NCBI GenBank assembly: GCA_003952965.2
Contig: CM025856.1
Location: 17,071,011-17,135,010 of the forward strand
Origin: Morella rubra
Lineage: Eukaryota; Streptophyta; Magnoliopsida; Fagales; Myricaceae
DNA length: 64,000 nt
Reading direction: 5' to 3'
The translations under genes and the position numbers were made by a program. Below are positions 35,200 to 48,003 of this stretch, piece after piece. Every line of letters starts with the position of its first letter. Position 1 is the stretch's first letter. The notes under the pieces were generated by a model. The model saw nothing but the letters and a program-made list of their open reading frames with translations, searched no databases and had not been told where the DNA came from.

Positions 35200-38175
35200 A
35201 TGACAAAGAGCACAGCTTCACAAGACCGAGTAGACACAATGACCCACTTGGAATACTTCAAGAAATTCAAGCGCTTGAACCCTCTTAAGCCTTCTCTTAG
35301 TATTCTTTCCTTCGTCCTGATCACCCTTGTCTTCGTTATATGCTTTTTTTGCTTGGAGTACCGCAGAGTTGGTCGTGGACTCAACTGGCTGGGTTTGTAT
35401 GGCCCATTCTTTTCATCGTCAAGCAATTTGAATGTACGTCCGGAATTTCTTGATGAAGGTGGTGATGGGTGCGATGTGTTTCATGGGAACTGGGTATGGG
35501 ATGAGAGTTATCCACTCTACCTGTCCCAGAATTGCCCTTTCTTGGATCAAGGTTTTAGGTGTACTGAGAATGGTAGGCCTGATAGTTTCTACACTAAATG
35601 GCGTTGGGAGCCCAAAGATTGCAATTTGCCCAGGTTTGACACTTGTTAATCTCTTTGTATTCTGTTAGTTTCTCTTTAGAAATTTATACTGGCATGTTTT
35701 TTTGCCGGAAAGCGTCCAAGATACATGATTTTGCCTCCCATAGACCTAATTAGGTGAATTATTCTCACTCTGACCAGAAGTTTCCTAGAGTTTCTTCGGA
35801 AACAAATGGCGAATCTATTTTTCTTCTTCTTAATTTTCGATAATTTGGATATTCGTACATCGTTATTTTGGTAAGTCATGTAATTTAACTTTCGTTATAA
35901 AGTTTAAGCTTCAAACCAGATTGTTGTTTTGTCGACTGCTATTGTGAGCCTTAATTCGTGATTATTGTTTTGTCTGTTGTCTCCTCTCTACATGTTTTTT
36001 TGTTTGTTTTATTTGATTGATGATGTCATTACTATTGTCACGTGAACTTTTGGCTTTAGTTTCAAGTATTGAGGGCCCTTTTCTTTAACCAATTAACAAG
36101 AAACTATGCGTAATTTAGCTGCAACAGAGCTTCGGTTTTCGTCTGTATCTTCAATTTAGTTGTCTCCTATTATCAATCTCGTATGCCAAATCTCGTGTGT
36201 TTTGGGGATACTGTTCTTCTTTTCCTTGAATCTTTTCTGCTTGCCCCAATCCTTGCCAATTTGACGTTGTTTTCCACCTCAAGAGTGCGACTATTAGAAA
36301 TGTCCTGTTTTTACATGTAACTAATAGTTTCATTTTTGTACTTCCTAAGCATTCGAATTCAGCCATAGTGATTGCTTTAATGAGTTTTGCTATGGTAAAC
36401 CTTATGTGTTAAGCTTTTCTTATGTTCGATTGCTTCACTACTCAAGAATTTTCTTCTTGAAATTACTGATTTGAATAAAGAGAAAAAAATCATATGTGGG
36501 GTTTCTTCCTCTCGGGAACAGATTTGATGCAGGAAAGATGTTGGAAAAGTTGCGGAACAAGAGGGTTGTATTTGTTGGTGACTCTCTAGGTAGGAACCAT
36601 TGGGAGTCCCTCCTCTGCATGCTTTCCTCTGCTATCCCTGACAAGAATTCTATCTATGAGGTGAACGGGAGTCCTATTACAAAGCACATGGGCTACTTGG
36701 TTTTCAAATTTAGTGACTTCAATTGTACAGTTGAATACTACAGATCTCCATTTCTAGTAGTCCAGGGCCGGTCCCCAGCTGGTGCTCCAAAAGAGGTGAA
36801 GACAACTTTGAGGGTGGATCAAATTGACTGGGTTTCTAAGAAGTGGAGGGATGCAGATGTGCTGGTTTTCAATGCCGGGCACTGGTGGAATTATGATAAG
36901 ACCATTAAAGTGTAAATGCATTCTACCTGATAACTTTTTCTTAACAGCTATTCTGTTCCTTCCATCCCGTATGTACTTTCAGCTCTTACTAACAACATAG
37001 AGATACCAGAGGGAATCTTGAGAATGCACAAATTTCAGTAGAAGACTTGGAATCTTCAATGCAAATAATTTTGACATAGTTTAACAATTTGATTGGTAAT
37101 CAAGGCTTTTTATGTGATTTTTGGAAGTGGAAATTATGTATATTCTCTTGTTTGGCATCATTAGAAACTTCAAGATAGAACAATCAATTTGACGTGTGAT
37201 CTTTGTATTTATTTTGTAGGGGTTGTTACTTCCAAGAAGGTCAGGAGGTGAAGATGAATATGAGTCTCGAAAGTGCATACCGGCGATCACTTAAGACGCT
37301 AGTCGATTGGATTGGTAGTCAAGTAAACATGAGCAAGACCTATGTTCTCTTCCGAACCCACTCTGCTGTGCATTTCAGGTTTTCTCTGCTACTTTTTTCT
37401 GGCATTACTATCATTTTGACTTTTGAGCTATGGTGGTCTTTTGTGATTTTTAACCTATGCCAGTTTAGCATCTGCAAGATTAGCTTAAATTCTGAAATAT
37501 TTCTACTGGAAGACTTCTCCAGAATGTTGCGACTCTGGACTCTTTGAAAAATGCTCTCAAATAATATAATCAGTATATAAGTCCTGTTGGCATTTATAAA
37601 GGTGTGGCAACCTGAATCCTTTACATTTGGTATATTATTGTCAAATTTGCTGAGCAAAGGAGTCAAGGGCCAATGAAAACTTAAAAGACCCCTACTGTTT
37701 CTGAGATGCTTTGTTTAGTCTGCTAAGAGATACGGTACTTTTACTTGGTTTGGGGCTATAGGTAGCATGACTATTGTCTTCTTCCTGTACACAACGATAT
37801 GATTGTGAACTGAGAAATTCTTTGGAATGCAACAGAGGAGGGAATTGGAATTCTGGCGGTGGTTGTAAATTAGAAATACTGCCTGAATTAGGGTTATTGC
37901 CAGTTTCATCAGAAAGCCATTTGAAGATTCTCGTTGATGTGTTAAAAGAGCACTCAAGTAAGTCACAGGCGGTGAAATTGGAGTTATTGGATGTGACTAC
38001 CCTGACACAAGGTAGAAAAGACGGCCATGCATCTGTTTACTATAGAGGGCCCGAGATTGGGTTAGCCTCTGTTCATCATCAAGACTGCAGCCATTGGTGC
38101 CTGCCTGGCGTTCCTGACTCATGGAATGAGCTTCTTTATGCATTTCTCCTCAAGCGGGAATCCTTTGGCAGATGA
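35200..38175 (+). CDS. Trichome birefringence-like (TBL/PMR5) protein, copy A1; 4 exons
   Basis: Exons by splice consensus and frame: 35200-35633, 36522-36911, 37220-37378, 37836-38175 (1323 nt, 440 residues). A basic N terminus and one membrane segment (about residues 32-53) give a type II Golgi topology. The PMR5 N-terminal domain starts near residue 91 ([31 protein letters not shown] end). GDS sits at about 164-166 ([16 protein letters not shown]). The C-terminal DCSHWCLPG (about 409-417) supplies the DxxH motif. GDS plus DxxH form the catalytic residues of this family, whose studied members O-acetylate cell-wall polysaccharides such as xylan or pectin; the substrate here is unknown. All four splice junctions restore conserved sequence (for example HFR|GGNW). 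The protein is identical to that of copy A2. Confidence 0.92.
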
Positions 38176-39047
38176 AAGTGAACGAAATCTTTTCAATTTT
38201 CTATTTAAGGTTGGCAGAAGCTTCCCCTTCAGCATGAACATGGGAAATCACTTCTGCTTGGTAGAACAAGAAAAAATTCTGCTTTTTCCTGGGACTGCTG
38301 GCCTCTGCTTTCAGACACCCGGTGAGATCATCATATACACATGACCAAGAGTTGGATGTCGGTCCTTTTTGGTTGGAAGCAGGCATGGTTTGCCTCCGGA
38401 GTTGAAAACTTTTGTTCCAAACAGGGGAATGTAAGCTGTCCTGTTTTCTGTTTTCTGATTTTTGGTGAGAGTTTGCTCTCTCAACGGCATGTCTGCTTCG
38501 AGATAGTATGCACTAAAGGAGAGGAAACATATATGTATTGTTGGGTACTTTCAGTTGGAATGTTTGGTGGCACAGTTTTTGGTCCCTAGACACGGGTGGT
38601 TCCACTATAAAGTGTGCTATCTTTTAAAGTCAGAATGCGCTTAGGAAGGCTTCTTGAGTCGAGCTTAGACAATTTTTCTTTCTTTTTTTTTTTTTGTAAG
38701 CAAGCTTAGATAGTTGAGGATAGATATACACGTATATAGGTTATTATTAGGAAAAAAAATCACCTTGAGCTTTCTAACTATTAATGCAATTACAAATATG
38801 AGTCTAAACTGTCAATTTTGACACATTGAGTTCAAGAACTACCAAACTTCACCAAATTGCCCTCTAAATTAAAATTTGACGGTAAAAAACATGCCACATG
38901 GCTCACTGACAACACACGTGGCCCGAGTTTGATCGTTGGATCTTTTTAGGAACTCAAATTGATAAAATTTGATAGTTCTTGGTCTCGTGGCAAAAGTAGT
39001 ATTTGAAATCCTGTTTGAGATGCTTTTGTACTTAAAGGTCTCAAAGT

Positions 39048-39457
39048 ATTCCCCTCCCTGTTCCCTTCTGAAGACTTCTTTTTGTTTAATTGTCTTCAAG
39101 AGTAATTTTTGACTTCCCCAAAAAGAAAGGGATAAGAACGTGCATCTTTTTGTCCTTCACAAATTTACTGCGGAAAAACATTTATCTGGAAAAATTACTG
39201 CTTTTCCCTGTTTTGTACTTGTTGAGTACTCTCATTTATTGTATGTTATGTTTTCTTCTTATGAAGTTGTTTAGCGCACTGATTTGTAGAAGAGTTGCCT
39301 GCAGGCTTCTTTTCGGGGCGAATCCGGGCAATCTGCTGATACTTTTTAGACCTAATGTTGCGCTTTCAAGTTGTTCACTCTTATTAATATGATAGTTACC
39401 CTGAGAGACTCTTGCAAGAGATCCCAAGCTTTAGTAACTCTTCGGAAGATTTTGTCA
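39048..39457. other. Junction segment between A1 and the inverted copy
   Basis: Unlike the flawless A1/A2 match before it, this 410-bp segment shows only patchy similarity to DNA to the right of A2 (about 48880-49600). Shared blocks in the same order include 'gtccttca.aatttactg', 'tttgtacttgttg' and '..ccgggcaatctgct'. It looks like an older, diverged version of the same downstream region. Confidence 0.6.
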
Positions 39458-39891
39458 CTGGGCAAATTGCAATCTTTGGGCTCCCAACGCCATTTAGTGT
39501 AGAAACTATCAGGCCTACCATTCTCAGTACACCTAAAACCTTGATCCAAGAAAGGGCAATTCTGGGACAGGTAGAGTGGATAACTCTCATCCCATACCCA
39601 GTTCCCATGAAACACATCGCACCCATCACCACCTTCATCAAGAAATTCCGGACGTACATTCAAATTGCTTGACGATGAAAAGAATGGGCCATACAAACCC
39701 AGCCAGTTGAGTCCACGACCAACTCTGCGGTACTCCAAGCAAAAAAAGCATATAACGAAGACAAGGGTGATCAGGACGAAGGAAAGAATACTAAGAGAAG
39801 GCTTAAGAGGGTTCAAGCGCTTGAATTTCTTGAAGTATTCCAAGTGGGTCATTGTGTCTACTCGGTCTTGTGAAGCTGTGCTCTTTGTCAT
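39352..39891 (-). pseudogene. TBL exon 1, inverted partial copy B
   Basis: The minus strand carries exon 1 of the TBL gene exactly (first 144 codons, through DCNLP), including the membrane anchor and the PMR5 N-terminal domain. Identity to A1/A2 ends at 39458, the base that corresponds to the last base of exon 1. The frame then runs on with 35 unrelated codons (starting SDKIFRR) to a stop at 39352, giving a possible 179-residue product. GDS and DxxH are absent, so it cannot be a catalytic acetyltransferase. The complete upstream region is also present in the inverted copy, so the truncated gene may still be transcribed. Confidence 0.9.
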
Positions 39892-42452
39892 CTCTTTGAA
39901 TGGAAGATTAGAAGATAGATTAAAGATTCACGGGGGTGTCCAAGAATGGTCCAAAGTGTGTCTTAAAAAGCAGTTTCCAGAGAGAGAGAAGTGGGGTCTG
40001 AGAACAGAAAAGCATTTATGGCCAGAACCACTTTGCTCTACATGGGAGTAATTCTTTTCTTTCGACTGGTTCAGTTGTTAGCGGTTGTCAAAGCAAGGGA
40101 ATGAAATCATTCCAAAGATTCTTGTTCTCTTTATCAAACTGGTTTCAGAACGAGAGGGAACGAAAGTGAGAACTCATTACTGGGTGGGTAAGATATAGTT
40201 AATTCAGCAAAAGAGGCTTGCATACATATAGGTCTATTTTGGGTAGAAGATGTCATAATCTAATAGAGGTTCGAGAGATGGAGAGAGAAAAAACAGGAGA
40301 GATTTTAGAAGTTGTCTTCGTGCTTGATGGTGGCGTGGACGTGGGCTAAGAAATAGACGAACCTGCTGACACGTAATGGTTGAATATTATATTGTGAATT
40401 TGTGCCAGTATTTGGGTTCACGTATGGAAGCCAAGGACGATGGAGTTCTACACGTTTTTTTGGCCCCTTAGGGCTTTGGAGGTCGGTGGCTACTGGGTAG
40501 GCACTAATTTGCACTATATTGCAATACGGTACGCCTCCTCAGTGTCACAGATCTGGATTCTGGACATTCCTTTGGGTTGCGCCAATCGGGAATCGATTCA
40601 GTGAGTTTGGGAAATAAATTCTACGCAACGTCCGGATGACTTTAAAGTGAACCTACAATTTTTTTTTTTTTTTTTGGGAAATTTCAAAAAATCAATAAAA
40701 GAGGCATTTCTTTCTTTGGGTAAGGAGTAAGAGGCATTTTGATTAAACGTTAAAGTTCATTTGAGATTTTTTTCAAACACTCTCACTTGTTAGTTCATTT
40801 GAGGGGTAGGAGTCTCTCCCCCTTCAGCCACATGCCAGAGGTTGCAGGGGGAGGCCACACCACATCCTGCCGCCCAATTGCAACCCAGTTTGGGTGGTGG
40901 AGTCCTCCCCCTGGTGGGATAGGGGTGGAAGTGGGGCGTTCCAGCACCTCCACCTTGTACACACTTCTCAGCAGTACTTGGGGGGTCTAACTGACAAAGT
41001 AACTAAGACTAAAAATAAAATAAATTAGGTATCTCATGACAAATAAGTGAAAAATGGTGCAAACCAACGCCTAGCAGCTATGGACCCTCTTGTTGGGAGA
41101 AGCTTGCGCCTCGGCTGAGGCGATGTCGCTAGCAAAGGAGCGGCAATGGACCAAGGTGCTGTTTGAGTGTGATTCTTTGCTGTCGTGTAATGAGGTGATC
41201 TCTTCAACTCAAACGCAGCTTTGGGCTATCTCGGGCTTGGTTGATTCTATGAGGCAAAGCTTGGTGGTTTTCAGAGAATGGAAGGTGGCTTGGACTTCTA
41301 GGAAGTGTAATGGACTGGCTCACTCGGTAGCTAAGCGGGCGGTGCGGTTTGGTGTCTTTGGTTTAGTTGATTGTGCTAGTATTTCCGAGCATATCCGGTT
41401 TTGTGACATGCATCTTTAGACCCTTGCTTTTTTTTTTTGAATGATTATCAGCAAAAAAAAAAAAAAGTCTGCCCAATTAAGTTCGATTACCAAATAAATA
41501 AATGAATAAGTCTACCCAATCAACTAAATAGGATTATTCTACTATAGTTAAAGTAACTATGACTAATTCGCATTTGTACAATGACTAATTCGCATTTGTA
41601 CAGTGTTTTTTTAAAAAAACTATGACTAATTCCCATTTATACAATGTTTAAGGGTTTAGTGTGATATTTGTGGTGTGCTAAAATAATCAAGTAGCTTCTC
41701 AAGTCGCATTAAACTACAATCTTATATTGAGTCAAACTTTTCTATTAAATTAGATAGAAATGAAGATAATGTCGCTCATCCACTTTGTATATGTTCATAT
41801 CTGACAAGAGTATTTTCAATAATTGATTTTCATCGGAGGGTATTATCGTTACTTTTAAGTGTAAAAAAATAAAAACTTAATTTTCGTCTAATTTGGTGGA
41901 AGATGCAAAGTGTCTAACTGATCAATATCTTCTGCAATTCCTTACCTGAATTGTATGGTAAAATTCAAAAATAAATAAACACAATAAATAGATCTCATTG
42001 AATGGTTTATGTTGCTTTAAACTTTCTATGAACAATATTAAAATAGTATAAGATTTATCTGTTGTGTTTACGTCTTTCTAAATTTTATTGTATAATTCAA
42101 ACAGGGAATTACAAAGTATGTGTCTTACAATAGTAGTTGAATGATACAAAATATTGACGTAATGTGTTAAATCCCTTATAGTTGATAGGTCAAAATTTGC
42201 ATTCGTTAAAAAGAGAAAAAACAGATCTTTAACTTCACTTTTTTTTTTCTCTCCTTTTTTTTTCCCACAATTACAAGAGTACACAAACATAACAGGGGAT
42301 TATGGAGGCTTGAATTGCCATTCGATGGAAGGCCATCGTCAGAAGAGGTGATTGAGGCGGCCCACTTTGCAAGATTGTGCACATCGAAAATATTCCCCCC
42401 AATAAATTTTTGATGCCGTCCGGAAAGAACCGTACGGTTTAACTTATAGTAT
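39458..42452 (-). repeat. TBL locus, inverted third copy B (promoter side plus exon 1)
   Basis: Reverse complement of 32633-35633 (and of 42467-45461), 2995 bp. Private differences show it is not a mere read-back of either neighbour: G at 40280 where A1 and A2 would give A, and an uninterrupted 17-base T run near 40659-40675 where A1 and A2 carry an internal G/C. In one T/A tract it matches A1, and in the LINE tail length (14) it matches A2. Confidence 0.93.
41080..41466 (+). pseudogene. LINE RNase H-like remnant, copy B
   Basis: Same 109-codon segment as the A1 remnant, now on the plus strand (41090-41419), followed by an 11-base T run and a 14-base A run. It was clearly present before the rearrangement and was carried along. 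Confidence 0.82.
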
Positions 42453-42466
42453 TACGGGATTAGTGT
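42453..42466. other. 14-bp spacer at the centre of the 3-kb palindrome
   Basis: The sequence 'tacgggattagtgt' separates the two arms. Of this, 'tagtgt' (42461-42466) belongs to the A2 copy, leaving 8 bases ('tacgggat') of unexplained junction DNA. Each arm has the perfect 12-bp palindrome AACCGTACGGTT within ~20 bp of the centre. Confidence 0.85.
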
Positions 42467-43452
42467 ATACTATAAGTTAAACCGTACGGTTCTTTCCGGA
42501 CGGCATCAAAAATTTATTGGGGGGAATATTTTCGATGTGCACAATCTTGCAAAGTGGGCCGCCTCAATCACCTCTTCTGACGATGGCCTTCCATCGAATG
42601 GCAATTCAAGCCTCCATAATCCCCTGTTATGTTTGTGTACTCTTGTAATTGTGGGAAAAAAAAAGGAGAGAAAAAAAAAAGTGAAGTTAAAGATCTGTTT
42701 TTTCTCTTTTTAACGAATGCAAATTTTGACCTATCAACTATAAGGGATTTAACACATTACGTCAATATTTTGTATCATTCAACTACTATTGTAAGACACA
42801 TACTTTGTAATTCCCTGTTTGAATTATACAATAAAATTTAGAAAGACGTAAACACAACAGATAAATCTTATACTATTTTAATATTGTTCATAGAAAGTTT
42901 AAAGCAACATAAACCATTCAATGAGATCTATTTATTGTGTTTATTTATTTTTGAATTTTACCATACAATTCAGGTAAGGAATTGCAGAAGATATTGATCA
43001 GTTAGACACTTTGCATCTTCCACCAAATTAGACGAAAATTAAGTTTTTATTTTTTTACACTTAAAAGTAACGATAATACCCTCCGATGAAAATCAATTAT
43101 TGAAAATACTCTTGTCAGATATGAACATATACAAAGTGGATGAGCGACATTATCTTCATTTCTATCTAATTTAATAGAAAAGTTTGACTCAATATAAGAT
43201 TGTAGTTTAATGCGACTTGAGAAGCTACTTGATTATTTTAGCACACCACAAATATCACACTAAACCCTTAAACATTGTATAAATGGGAATTAGTCATAGT
43301 TTTTTTTAAAAAACACTGTACAAATGCGAATTAGTCATTGTACAAATGCGAATTAGTCATAGTTACTTTAACTATAGTAGAATAATCCTATTTAGTTGAT
43401 TGGGTAGACTTATTCATTTATTTATTTGGTAATCGAACTTAATTGGGCAGAC

Positions 43453-43840
43453 TTTTTTTTTTTTTTGCTGATAATCATTCAAAAAAAAAAAGCAAGGGTC
43501 TAAAGATGCATGTCACAAAACCGGATATGCTCGGAAATACTAGCACAATCAACTAAACCAAAGACACCAAACCGCACCGCCCGCTTAGCTACCGAGTGAG
43601 CCAGTCCATTACACTTCCTAGAAGTCCAAGCCACCTTCCATTCTCTGAAAACCACCAAGCTTTGCCTCATAGAATCAACCAAGCCCGAGATAGCCCAAAG
43701 CTGCGTTTGAGTTGAAGAGATCACCTCATTACACGACAGCAAAGAATCACACTCAAACAGCACCTTGGTCCATTGCCGCTCCTTTGCTAGCGACATCGCC
43801 TCAGCCGAGGCGCAAGCTTCTCCCAACAAGAGGGTCCATA
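43453..43840 (-). pseudogene. LINE RNase H-like remnant, copy A2
   Basis: Same fragment and orientation as in A1 (ORF part 43500-43829), with a 14-base instead of 18-base T run. No function is expected. Confidence 0.82.
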
Positions 43841-45027
43841 GCTGCTAGGCGTTGGTTTGCACCATTTTTCACTTATTTGTCATGAGATACCTAATTTATT
43901 TTATTTTTAGTCTTAGTTACTTTGTCAGTTAGACCCCCCAAGTACTGCTGAGAAGTGTGTACAAGGTGGAGGTGCTGGAACGCCCCACTTCCACCCCTAT
44001 CCCACCAGGGGGAGGACTCCACCACCCAAACTGGGTTGCAATTGGGCGGCAGGATGTGGTGTGGCCTCCCCCTGCAACCTCTGGCATGTGGCTGAAGGGG
44101 GAGAGACTCCTACCCCTCAAATGAACTAACAAGTGAGAGTGTTTGAAAAAAATCTCAAATGAACTTTAACGTTTAATCAAAATGCCTCTTACTCCTTACC
44201 CAAAGAAAGAAATGCCTCTTTTATTGATTTTTTGAAATTTCCCAAAAAAAAAAAGAAAAATTGTAGGTTCACTTTAAAGTCATCCGGACGTTGCGTAGAA
44301 TTTATTTCCCAAACTCACTGAATCGATTCCCGATTGGCGCAACCCAAAGGAATGTCCAGAATCCAGATCTGTGACACTGAGGAGGCGTACCGTATTGCAA
44401 TATAGTGCAAATTAGTGCCTACCCAGTAGCCACCGACCTCCAAAGCCCTAAGGGGCCAAAAAAACGTGTAGAACTCCATCGTCCTTGGCTTCCATACGTG
44501 AACCCAAATACTGGCACAAATTCACAATATAATATTCAACCATTACGTGTCAGCAGGTTCGTCTATTTCTTAGCCCACGTCCACGCCACCATCAAGCACG
44601 AAGACAACTTCTAAAATCTCTCCTGTTTTTTCTCTCTCTATCTCTCGAACCTCTATTAGATTATGACATCTTCTACCCAAAATAGACCTATATGTATGCA
44701 AGCCTCTTTTGCTGAATTAACTATATCTTACCCACCCAGTAATGAGTTCTCACTTTCGTTCCCTCTCGTTCTGAAACCAGTTTGATAAAGAGAACAAGAA
44801 TCTTTGGAATGATTTCATTCCCTTGCTTTGACAACCGCTAACAACTGAACCAGTCGAAAGAAAAGAATTACTCCCATGTAGAGCAAAGTGGTTCTGGCCA
44901 TAAATGCTTTTCTGTTCTCAGACCCCACTTCTCTCTCTCTGGAAACTGCTTTTTAAGACACACTTTGGACCATTCTTGGACACCCCCGTGAATCTTTAAT
45001 CTATCTTCTAATCTTCCATTCAAAGAG

Positions 45028-48003
45028 ATGACAAAGAGCACAGCTTCACAAGACCGAGTAGACACAATGACCCACTTGGAATACTTCAAGAAATTCAAGC
45101 GCTTGAACCCTCTTAAGCCTTCTCTTAGTATTCTTTCCTTCGTCCTGATCACCCTTGTCTTCGTTATATGCTTTTTTTGCTTGGAGTACCGCAGAGTTGG
45201 TCGTGGACTCAACTGGCTGGGTTTGTATGGCCCATTCTTTTCATCGTCAAGCAATTTGAATGTACGTCCGGAATTTCTTGATGAAGGTGGTGATGGGTGC
45301 GATGTGTTTCATGGGAACTGGGTATGGGATGAGAGTTATCCACTCTACCTGTCCCAGAATTGCCCTTTCTTGGATCAAGGTTTTAGGTGTACTGAGAATG
45401 GTAGGCCTGATAGTTTCTACACTAAATGGCGTTGGGAGCCCAAAGATTGCAATTTGCCCAGGTTTGACACTTGTTAATCTCTTTGTATTCTGTTAGTTTC
45501 TCTTTAGAAATTTATACTGGCATGTTTTTTTGCCGGAAAGCGTCCAAGATACATGATTTTGCCTCCCATAGACCTAATTAGGTGAATTATTCTCACTCTG
45601 ACCAGAAGTTTCCTAGAGTTTCTTCGGAAACAAATGGCGAATCTATTTTTCTTCTTCTTAATTTTCGCTAATTTGGATATTCGTACATCGTTATTTTGGT
45701 AAGTCATGTAATTTAACTTTCGTTATAAAGTTTAAGCTTCAAACCAGATTGTTGTTTTGTCGACTGCTATTGTGAGCCTTAATTCGTGATTATTGTTTTG
45801 TCTGTTGTCTCCTCTCTACATGTTTTTTTGTTTGTTTTATTTGATTGATGATGTCATTACTATTGTCACGTGAACTTTTGGCTTTAGTTTCAAGTATTGA
45901 GGGCCCTTTTCTTTAACCAATTAACAAGAAACTATGCGTAATTTAGCTGCAACAGAGCTTCGGTTTTCGTCTGTATCTTCAATTTAGTTGTCTCCTATTA
46001 TCAATCTCGTATGCCAAATCTCGTGTGTTTTGGGGATACTGTTCTTCTTTTCCTTGAATCTTTTCTGCTTGCCCCAATCCTTGCCAATTTGACGTTGTTT
46101 TCCACCTCAAGAGTGCGACTATTAGAAATGTCCTGTTTTTACATGTAACTAATAGTTTCATTTTTGTACTTCCTAAGCATTCGAATTCAGCCATAGTGAT
46201 TGCTTTAATGAGTTTTGCTATGGTAAACCTTATGTGTTAAGCTTTTCTTATGTTCGATTGCTTCACTACTCAAGAATTTTCTTCTTGAAATTACTGATTT
46301 GAATAAAGAGAAAAAAATCATATGTGGGGTTTCTTCCTCTCGGGAACAGATTTGATGCAGGAAAGATGTTGGAAAAGTTGCGGAACAAGAGGGTTGTATT
46401 TGTTGGTGACTCTCTAGGTAGGAACCATTGGGAGTCCCTCCTCTGCATGCTTTCCTCTGCTATCCCTGACAAGAATTCTATCTATGAGGTGAACGGGAGT
46501 CCTATTACAAAGCACATGGGCTACTTGGTTTTCAAATTTAGTGACTTCAATTGTACAGTTGAATACTACAGATCTCCATTTCTAGTAGTCCAGGGCCGGT
46601 CCCCAGCTGGTGCTCCAAAAGAGGTGAAGACAACTTTGAGGGTGGATCAAATTGACTGGGTTTCTAAGAAGTGGAGGGATGCAGATGTGCTGGTTTTCAA
46701 TGCCGGGCACTGGTGGAATTATGATAAGACCATTAAAGTGTAAATGCATTCTACCTGATAACTTTTTCTTAACAGCTATTCTGTTCCTTCCATCCCGTAT
46801 GTACTTTCAGCTCTTACTAACAACATAGAGATACCAGAGGGAATCTTGAGAATGCACAAATTTCAGTAGAAGACTTGGAATCTTCAATGCAAATAATTTT
46901 GACATAGTTTAACAATTTGATTGGTAATCAAGGCTTTTTATGTGATTTTTGGAAGTGGAAATTATGTATATTCTCTTGTTTGGCATCATTAGAAACTTCA
47001 AGATAGAACAATCAATTTGACGTGTGATCTTTGTATTTATTTTGTAGGGGTTGTTACTTCCAAGAAGGTCAGGAGGTGAAGATGAATATGAGTCTCGAAA
47101 GTGCATACCGGCGATCACTTAAGACGCTAGTCGATTGGATTGGTAGTCAAGTAAACATGAGCAAGACCTATGTTCTCTTCCGAACCCACTCTGCTGTGCA
47201 TTTCAGGTTTTCTCTGCTACTTTTTTCTGGCATTACTATCATTTTGACTTTTGAGCTATGGTGGTCTTTTGTGATTTTTAACCTATGCCAGTTTAGCATC
47301 TGCAAGATTAGCTTAAATTCTGAAATATTTCTACTGGAAGACTTCTCCAGAATGTTGCGACTCTGGACTCTTTGAAAAATGCTCTCAAATAATATAATCA
47401 GTATATAAGTCCTGTTGGCATTTATAAAGGTGTGGCAACCTGAATCCTTTACATTTGGTATATTATTGTCAAATTTGCTGAGCAAAGGAGTCAAGGGCCA
47501 ATGAAAACTTAAAAGACCCCTACTGTTTCTGAGATGCTTTGTTTAGTCTGCTAAGAGATACGGTACTTTTACTTGGTTTGGGGCTATAGGTAGCATGACT
47601 ATTGTCTTCTTCCTGTACACAACGATATGATTGTGAACTGAGAAATTCTTTGGAATGCAACAGAGGAGGGAATTGGAATTCTGGCGGTGGTTGTAAATTA
47701 GAAATACTGCCTGAATTAGGGTTATTGCCAGTTTCATCAGAAAGCCATTTGAAGATTCTCGTTGATGTGTTAAAAGAGCACTCAAGTAAGTCACAGGCGG
47801 TGAAATTGGAGTTATTGGATGTGACTACCCTGACACAAGGTAGAAAAGACGGCCATGCATCTGTTTACTATAGAGGGCCCGAGATTGGGTTAGCCTCTGT
47901 TCATCATCAAGACTGCAGCCATTGGTGCCTGCCTGGCGTTCCTGACTCATGGAATGAGCTTCTTTATGCATTTCTCCTCAAGCGGGAATCCTTTGGCAGA
48001 TGA
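45028..48003 (+). CDS. Trichome birefringence-like (TBL/PMR5) protein, copy A2; 4 exons
   Basis: Exons 45028-45461, 46350-46739, 47048-47206, 47664-48003, exactly 9828 bases to the right of those in A1, with the same 440-residue product. The domains are the same: membrane anchor near residues 32-53, PMR5 N-terminal domain, GDS in the first part of exon 2, and DxxH near the C terminus. The promoter region forms one arm of a 3-kb palindrome with copy B, so A2 and truncated B are divergently arranged with start codons 5.1 kb apart. Both A copies have intact splice sites and frames, so nothing in the sequence says which is the ancestral gene. Expected role: Golgi polysaccharide O-acetyltransferase of the TBL family; the substrate cannot be read from sequence. 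Confidence 0.92.

Larger units (their letters stand above)
32627..39047 (+). repeat. TBL locus duplication, copy A1 (direct)
   Basis: Almost identical to 42461-48879 over 6.4 kb (offset 9828-9834, the change coming from homopolymer lengths). Its first 3.0 kb is also present inverted at 39458-42452. I noted one substitution between A1 and A2 inside intron 1 (A at 35840, C at 45668), one T/A change near 33473, and length changes in A/T runs. Similarity drops abruptly after 39047. Confidence 0.93.

Noticed and set aside
35040..35426. 128-codon minus-strand ORF opposite TBL exon 1 (also in copies B and A2)
   Set aside because: It is the antisense shadow of exon 1 and its 5'UTR; the plus-strand TBL frame is clearly the coding one.
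39352..39891. Copy B as a functional third TBL gene
   Set aside because: It has only exon 1 plus 35 unrelated codons, without the GDS and DxxH catalytic motifs.
39458..45461. Palindrome as purely a sequencing (missed-adapter) artefact
   Set aside because: Not fully excluded, but private substitutions in copy B and unique DNA on both sides of the A1-B-A2 block argue for a real structure.
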